Assembly (NCBI GenBank): GCA_003230795.1 | Contig: QIGM01000287.1 | Location: 1 to 10,731, forward strand | Direction: 5' to 3' | DNA: 10,731 bases | DNA from: a bacterium | Lineage (GTDB): Bacteria > Bdellovibrionota_C > UBA2361 > SZUA-149 | Part shown: one piece after another, positions 7,599 through 10,731 of the stretch | Numbering within the stretch: position 1 is the stretch's first letter | Layout of the letters: the number at the start of each line of letters is the position of its first letter | Made by a program: the position numbers and the translations under genes | The notes under the pieces: generated by a model | The model's input: only the letters and a program-made list of their open reading frames with translations | Told to the model about the DNA's origin: nothing | Databases searched by the model: none

Positions 7599-7627
7599 TT
7601 GACTTTAACCTAAACAGTGCTTATCTT
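7599..7627 (+). promoter_or_regulatory. sigma70-like promoter for nadA
   Basis: TTGACT at 7599-7604 and TATCTT at 7622-7627 are separated by exactly 17 bases (5/6 and 4/6 matches to consensus). The predicted start lies near 7633-7635, giving a leader of about 22 bases before the ATG at 7657. The rest of the divergent region (7454-7598) shows no gene. It must also hold the promoter for the leftward glycosyltransferase, which I cannot place convincingly (a TATAGT lies about 20 bases before that ATG on the minus strand, without a good -35). Confidence 0.65.
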
Positions 7628-7643
7628 TAGTAAAACAGTGCTT
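7612..7643 (+). repeat. 11-base direct repeat, 21-base period, over the nadA promoter (candidate operator)
   Basis: AAACAGTGCTT occurs perfectly at 7612-7622 and 7633-7643. The exact 21-base period is two helical turns, so both copies face the same side of DNA. The first copy fills the end of the promoter spacer and touches the -10; the second begins at the predicted transcription start. A few bases before each copy (TT-A) also match. This layout suits a repressor binding site. The regulator is not identifiable from the window. Confidence 0.55.
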
Positions 7644-7656
7644 TCCCTGGGGGCTC

Positions 7657-8646
7657 ATGGAAGAACTATTCACTCTCGACGATCAAGACTCCTCTCTCAG
7701 CGGCGGCTCTCTTGCCGCGCTCTCACCTGGAGAATTGATCGACGGCATCAAGAAGCTTAAAATTGAAAAGAACGCCGTTATCATGGCTCACTATTATCAG
7801 GAGTCTGAGATTCAAGATATTGCTGACTATATTGGCGATAGCCTTGGGCTCGCTCAAGAAGGAGCGAAAACAGACGCTGACATTATCGTGCTCGCCGGTG
7901 TTTTGTTTATGGGCGAAACTGCCAAAATTTTAAATCCAAAGAAAAAAATTCTCATTCCGGATTTAGCGGCGGGATGCTCTCTAGCAGATAACTGCCCCGC
8001 CGATAAGTTTACCTCGTTTATTTCACAATATCCCGATCACACCAAAGTTACCTACGTCAATTGCAGCGCTGAGGTTAAAGGACTCAGCGATATACTCTGC
8101 ACTTCGTCGAATGCAGTTCGAATCATCGAATCGATTCCTCCAGAAACTCCGATCTTGTTCTCGCCAGATCAACATCTTGGTCGATACCTAATTCGAAAGA
8201 CCGGACGAGATATGGTTCTTTGGGACGGAGCCTGCATCGTCCACGAAAACTTTGATGCGAAGAATCTGGTCAAGCTGAAAGCTCGGCATCCAGGGGCGGC
8301 AATGATTGCCCATCCAGAATGCCCAGAATCCGTTCTTGATTTGGCTGACCATATTGGCTCGACAAGCTCTCTGCTCAAATTCGCAAAGGAGAGCGATAAG
8401 CAAGAGATTATCGTGGTCACCGAGTCCGGGATCATTCATCAAATGCAAAAGGCTTGTCCTGAAAAGACATTTATTGCGGCGTCTAACGACGAGGCATGCA
8501 ACTGCGCTGAATGCCCCTACATGCGTCTCAATACAATGCAGAAAATCTATGCCTGCCTGCTGCAGGAAACGCCTGAAGTAGTGTTGGAAAAGAGCGTGAT
8601 AGAAAAGGCGCTCATTCCGCTCGAGCGTATGCTTGAGTTATCATAA
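7657..8646 (+). CDS. nadA: quinolinate synthase NadA
   Basis: Condenses iminoaspartate with dihydroxyacetone phosphate to quinolinate in de novo NAD synthesis, using a [4Fe-4S] cluster in the cytoplasm. The 329-residue protein is full length for the family. Visible motifs: MAHYYQ (43-48; His45 and Tyr47 active-site positions), DSLGLAQ (61-67), FMGETAKIL (84-92), PDLAAGCSLADNCP (101-114), HLGRY (173-177), GACIVHE (191-197), HPE (219-221), GSTS (234-237) and CNCAECPYM (281-289). By family alignment the three cluster ligands are Cys107, Cys193 and Cys286; Cys281/Cys283 near the last one recall the CxxCxxC of E. coli NadA with altered spacing (CxCxxC). ATG at 7657 has a G-run 3 bases upstream, an unusual ribosome site, but the promoter position supports this start. 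Followed after 12 bases by a cysteine desulfurase. nadB and nadC are not in the window. Confidence 0.97.
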   Translation: MEELFTLDDQDSSLSGGSLAALSPGELIDGIKKLKIEKNAVIMAHYYQESEIQDIADYIGDSLGLAQEGAKTDADIIVLAGVLFMGETAKILNPKKKILIPDLAAGCSLADNCPADKFTSFISQYPDHTKVTYVNCSAEVKGLSDILCTSSNAVRIIESIPPETPILFSPDQHLGRYLIRKTGRDMVLWDGACIVHENFDAKNLVKLKARHPGAAMIAHPECPESVLDLADHIGSTSSLLKFAKESDKQEIIVVTESGIIHQMQKACPEKTFIAASNDEACNCAECPYMRLNTMQKIYACLLQETPEVVLEKSVIEKALIPLERMLELS

Positions 8647-8658
8647 GGCTTCCTGCTC

Positions 8659-9825
8659 GTGTCGCTGCCTATTTACCTCGATAACAATTCCACCACACCG
8701 CTCGATCCGCAAGTGATAGAGGCGATGACTGAGGTTTATAAATCTCACTTCGGAAACGCCTCCAGTAGCACTCATCCGTACGGTTGGTACGCAGCCGAGA
8801 TCGTACAGATTGCACGTGAGGAAGTGGCCAGCCTGATGAACGCTGAGCCCGACGAAATTGTTTTCACTAGTGGCGCAACCGAAGCGAATAACCTCGCGAT
8901 TCTTGGTGTTGCTCGCAGAGCAAGTCAGAAGAAACGTCGCGACCTGCTGACCGTAGAGAGTGAACACGATGCGGTGCTTGATCCAGTCAAGGAACTAGAA
9001 GCCGAAGGATTTAATCCAATTCTGCTACCTCTACTTCGTGATCGAAAAGTGTATGGACTCGTAGAGGAAGAGAGTTTCAGGAATGCGGTTTCGGACAAAA
9101 CGCTACTTTGCTCCGTGATGCTCGCCAACAATGAGATAGGTGTCATACAAGATATCAAGCAATTCGCCTCCATCGCCCAGGAACACGGTGCCGTTTTTCA
9201 TACTGACGCAACACAAGCTGTAGGCAAGATGCCGGTAGATGTAAAGGACTTAGGCGTCGACCTATTATCCTGCACTGCCCATAAGATGTATGGGCCAAAA
9301 GGCGTGGGTGCCTTGTATATTCGAAAAGGCGAACGGCGCCCACTGATGAAGCCTTTGGTTTTTGGTGGCGGGCACGAAAAGGCTCTTCGATCTGGAACAC
9401 TCAACGTTCCTGGAATTGTTGGTTTCGGTGTCGCTTGTCGAATTGCAAGAGCGCATCTTGAAGAAGACATGAAGAGAATAAAGACGCTTACGGCGAGACT
9501 ACTTGCAAAGCTACAATGTTCGCTCAGAGACGTCGAAGTAAACGGATGCCTAGAGCCGCGACTACCGGGCAACCTTAATATCCACATTAAGGGCATAGAC
9601 ACCGTTCGTCTTTTAGGCCTCACCAATACTAAAGTAGCGTATTCGACGACGGCGGCTTGTCAGTCCGATTCTACCTCTCCTTCTCATGTGCTTGCGGCTC
9701 TCGGCTTGAGTAATTCTGAGCAGCTTAGCTCTATCCGCCTCGGCGTTGGGCGATTCACGACAGAGGAGGAGATCGATCAAGCCTCAGACATCCTCACGCA
9801 AGCCGTTGTTAAGCTGAGAAAATAG
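8659..9825 (+). CDS. NifS/IscS-type cysteine desulfurase (group I), likely sulfur donor for NadA
   Basis: A PLP enzyme that takes sulfur from L-cysteine as a persulfide and passes it to iron-sulfur or other sulfur pathways. The 388-residue protein is full length. It has the N-terminal YLDNNSTTPLDP, SGATEANN (71-78), His103 in SEHDAVL, the MLANNEIG stretch (154-161), Asp183/Gln186 in HTDATQAVGK, PLP-binding Lys209 in AHKMYGPKG, RSGTLNV (244-250) and the catalytic loop TTAACQSDSTSPSHVL with Cys334. The loop length matches IscS, but the usual GSACTS is replaced by TAACQS. GTG start at 8659; its ribosome site (TAAGG) overlaps the nadA stop, 10 bases upstream, so the two genes are probably translated in tandem. 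No iscU, iscA or nifU neighbour is present. As with nifS beside the nad genes in Bacillus, the context points to loading the NadA cluster, which is inference. Confidence 0.93.
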   Translation: MSLPIYLDNNSTTPLDPQVIEAMTEVYKSHFGNASSSTHPYGWYAAEIVQIAREEVASLMNAEPDEIVFTSGATEANNLAILGVARRASQKKRRDLLTVESEHDAVLDPVKELEAEGFNPILLPLLRDRKVYGLVEEESFRNAVSDKTLLCSVMLANNEIGVIQDIKQFASIAQEHGAVFHTDATQAVGKMPVDVKDLGVDLLSCTAHKMYGPKGVGALYIRKGERRPLMKPLVFGGGHEKALRSGTLNVPGIVGFGVACRIARAHLEEDMKRIKTLTARLLAKLQCSLRDVEVNGCLEPRLPGNLNIHIKGIDTVRLLGLTNTKVAYSTTAACQSDSTSPSHVLAALGLSNSEQLSSIRLGVGRFTTEEEIDQASDILTQAVVKLRK

Positions 9826-9908
9826 CGGCTCGTGTCCAGTTCGTCGCTAATCCTTACTGATAATTACAGATTCCACTACCTTCGAGCCCAGAGTGCCTGT
9901 CTTTAGTC

Positions 9909-9956
9909 CTTCAAGTTGAAGCACTTCCTACCAAAAAACAGACATTACAATATAAT
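9909..9956 (+). promoter_or_regulatory. candidate promoter and 13-base palindrome upstream of the sugar transferase
   Basis: The gap 9826-9985 contains a perfect -10 TATAAT at 9951-9956. At the 17-base spacing the -35 is CTACCA (3/6), so an activator may be needed. Centred 38 bases upstream of the -10 is the perfect palindrome CTTCAA-G-TTGAAG (9909-9921), a possible binding site. The predicted start near 9963 gives a leader of about 23 bases. No clear terminator for the nadA-desulfurase transcript is seen in this gap. Confidence 0.5.
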
Positions 9957-9985
9957 AGAAGGGTTCGAAGTTGTTGAGGAGTGGG

Positions 9986-10663
9986 ATGAACAGTTCATCA
10001 GTAGAAGGGGTTGAGGTGCTTGCAGAAGCAGTAGAGAGACTTGGTTTAGACCACCGCGCATTCCCAGCAAAACGAGCACAAGACGCGGCAAAGCGATGCT
10101 TTGACGTCGCAATCGCATTATCACTTTTTAGCTTTCTACTTCCGGTCATGATTGGCGTTTGGGCTCTGGTAAGAATCACCTCTCGTGGACCAGCGATCTA
10201 CTCTCAAAAAAGACTCACCAACAAGGGACGAGTCTTCACAATGTACAAGTTCCGTACAATGAACACCTGTGCAGAACTGCAAACTGGCGCAGTACTCGCC
10301 GCGAAGTCGGATTCTCGAGTAACCCCGATTGGCGCTTTCCTAAGAAAGTCACGCTTAGACGAACTCCCCCAGCTACTTAATGTACTATTGGGAGACATGA
10401 GCCTCATTGGACCACGCCCGGAGCGCCCCGAGATTGCAAAGACGCTCATTCGGGAACTACCTGATATGGCTCGTCGTCTCGAAGTCAAAGCAGGAATCAC
10501 CGGTCTCGCTCAAGTGCAAAGCGGCTACGCTGCCTGCCTTGAAAGCTACCGAGAGAAACTCGCTTGGGACATTACCTATATCGAGAACCGCTCACTCGCT
10601 CTCGACTTCCAGATCGCCTACCGCACTATTTGGGTCATCTTCACAGGATTCGGCGCCCGGTAG
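9986..10663 (+). CDS. initiating sugar-phosphate transferase (bacterial sugar transferase family, PglC/WcaJ catalytic core)
   Basis: Transfers a sugar-1-phosphate from a nucleotide sugar to undecaprenyl phosphate on the inner membrane face, the first step in building a lipid-linked glycan. The 225-residue protein has the family core: KRCFDV then one hydrophobic segment at about 40-63 with the break at Pro53, GPAIYSQKR (68-76), MYKFRTM (86-92), RVTPIGAFLRKSRLDELPQ (111-129) with catalytic Asp125-Glu126, SLIGPRPERP (139-148), GITGLAQV (160-167) and a WD..YI.NRSL..D tail. It lacks the four-helix N-terminal domain of WcaJ/WbaP and is therefore a short PglC-type monotopic enzyme with about 35 extra N-terminal residues. 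A TTG at 9971 would extend it by 5 residues; the ATG at 9986 is preferred because GAGGAG (9976-9981) sits 4 bases upstream. Probably has its own promoter. Confidence 0.93.
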   Translation: MNSSSVEGVEVLAEAVERLGLDHRAFPAKRAQDAAKRCFDVAIALSLFSFLLPVMIGVWALVRITSRGPAIYSQKRLTNKGRVFTMYKFRTMNTCAELQTGAVLAAKSDSRVTPIGAFLRKSRLDELPQLLNVLLGDMSLIGPRPERPEIAKTLIRELPDMARRLEVKAGITGLAQVQSGYAACLESYREKLAWDITYIENRSLALDFQIAYRTIWVIFTGFGAR

Positions 10664-10707
10664 TCGGAACGCTACGCCTCATCAATTGCAGACGCTGCCA
10701 TTCCCTG

Positions 10708-10722
10708 ATACCTCTAAGGTAT
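10708..10722. repeat. small perfect inverted repeat near the right edge
   Basis: ATACCT-cta-AGGTAT is a 6-pair stem with a 3-base loop, 45 bases after the sugar transferase stop. It has no T-tract, so it is not a convincing terminator. It may be an operator for a gene beyond the edge. Nothing else is seen in 10664-10731. Confidence 0.3.
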
Positions 10723-10731
10723 AAAGTTCTC

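Noticed and set aside
7604..7643. NadR box (TGTTTA-N6-TAAACA) at nadA
   Set aside because: Only TAAACA-like half-sites are present, as a direct repeat; there is no inverted partner.
9823..9849. TAGCG...CGCTA as terminator of the nadA-desulfurase unit
   Set aside because: Five-pair stem with a 17-base loop and no following T-tract.
9916..9956. TTGAAG as the -35 for TATAAT at 9951
   Set aside because: The spacer would be 29 bases, far too long; TTGAAG is better explained as the right arm of the palindrome.
1..10731. CRISPR arrays, tRNAs, insertion sequences, toxin-antitoxin or phage-defence genes
   Set aside because: No spaced repeat array, tRNA-like cloverleaf, transposase motif or defence-type domain was seen on either strand.

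Overview
The window is bacterial chromosome of moderate GC content (judged by eye) with tightly packed genes. Nothing fixes the taxon. The gene set (lipid-carrier glycosyltransferases, an initiating sugar-phosphate transferase, de novo NAD synthesis through quinolinate) fits a free-living bacterium, probably Gram-negative. I see no mobile elements, tRNA or rRNA genes, or CRISPR arrays.

Left part (1-7453), all on the minus strand and so read right to left. First comes a large GT-C type membrane glycosyltransferase (7453-5096) with a C-terminal beta-rich domain. Its 3' end overlaps by 32 bases a small exported protein with a bacterial SH3-like domain (5127-4579). A candidate intrinsic terminator follows at 4574-4555. 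Next is a compact three-gene run with gaps of 16 and 6 bases: an extended-SDR nucleotide-sugar or sterol-type epimerase/dehydrogenase (4500-3490), a flippase-like membrane protein of the lysylphosphatidylglycerol-synthase TM family (3473-2469), and a second large polytopic protein resembling the YfhO / PTPS-related membrane glycosyltransferase group (2462-174). After an 83-base gap, the first 30 codons of a SEC-C motif protein (YchJ/UPF0225 type) run off the left edge. Taken together, the left part looks like a glycolipid or surface-glycan assembly and transfer locus.

Right part (7454-10731), plus strand. A 203-base divergent intergenic region carries a good sigma70-like promoter (TTGACT-17-TATCTT) with an 11-base direct repeat at an exact 21-base spacing over the -10 and predicted start. 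It drives quinolinate synthase nadA and, 12 bases later, a group I NifS/IscS-type cysteine desulfurase. NadA is a [4Fe-4S] enzyme, so the pair looks like an enzyme with a dedicated sulfur donor. nadB and nadC are not in the window. After 145-160 bases holding a perfect TATAAT and a 13-base palindrome comes a short PglC/WcaJ-core sugar-phosphate transferase (9986-10663), which could start the lipid-linked glycan that the left-hand genes extend or translocate.

I did not find a clearly unprecedented system. The points most worth checking are the phased repeat in the nadA promoter, the nadA-desulfurase pairing, the SH3 protein overlapping a glycosyltransferase, a 3 x 15-base in-frame tandem repeat, and the combination of two GT-C-like proteins with a flippase-like protein.
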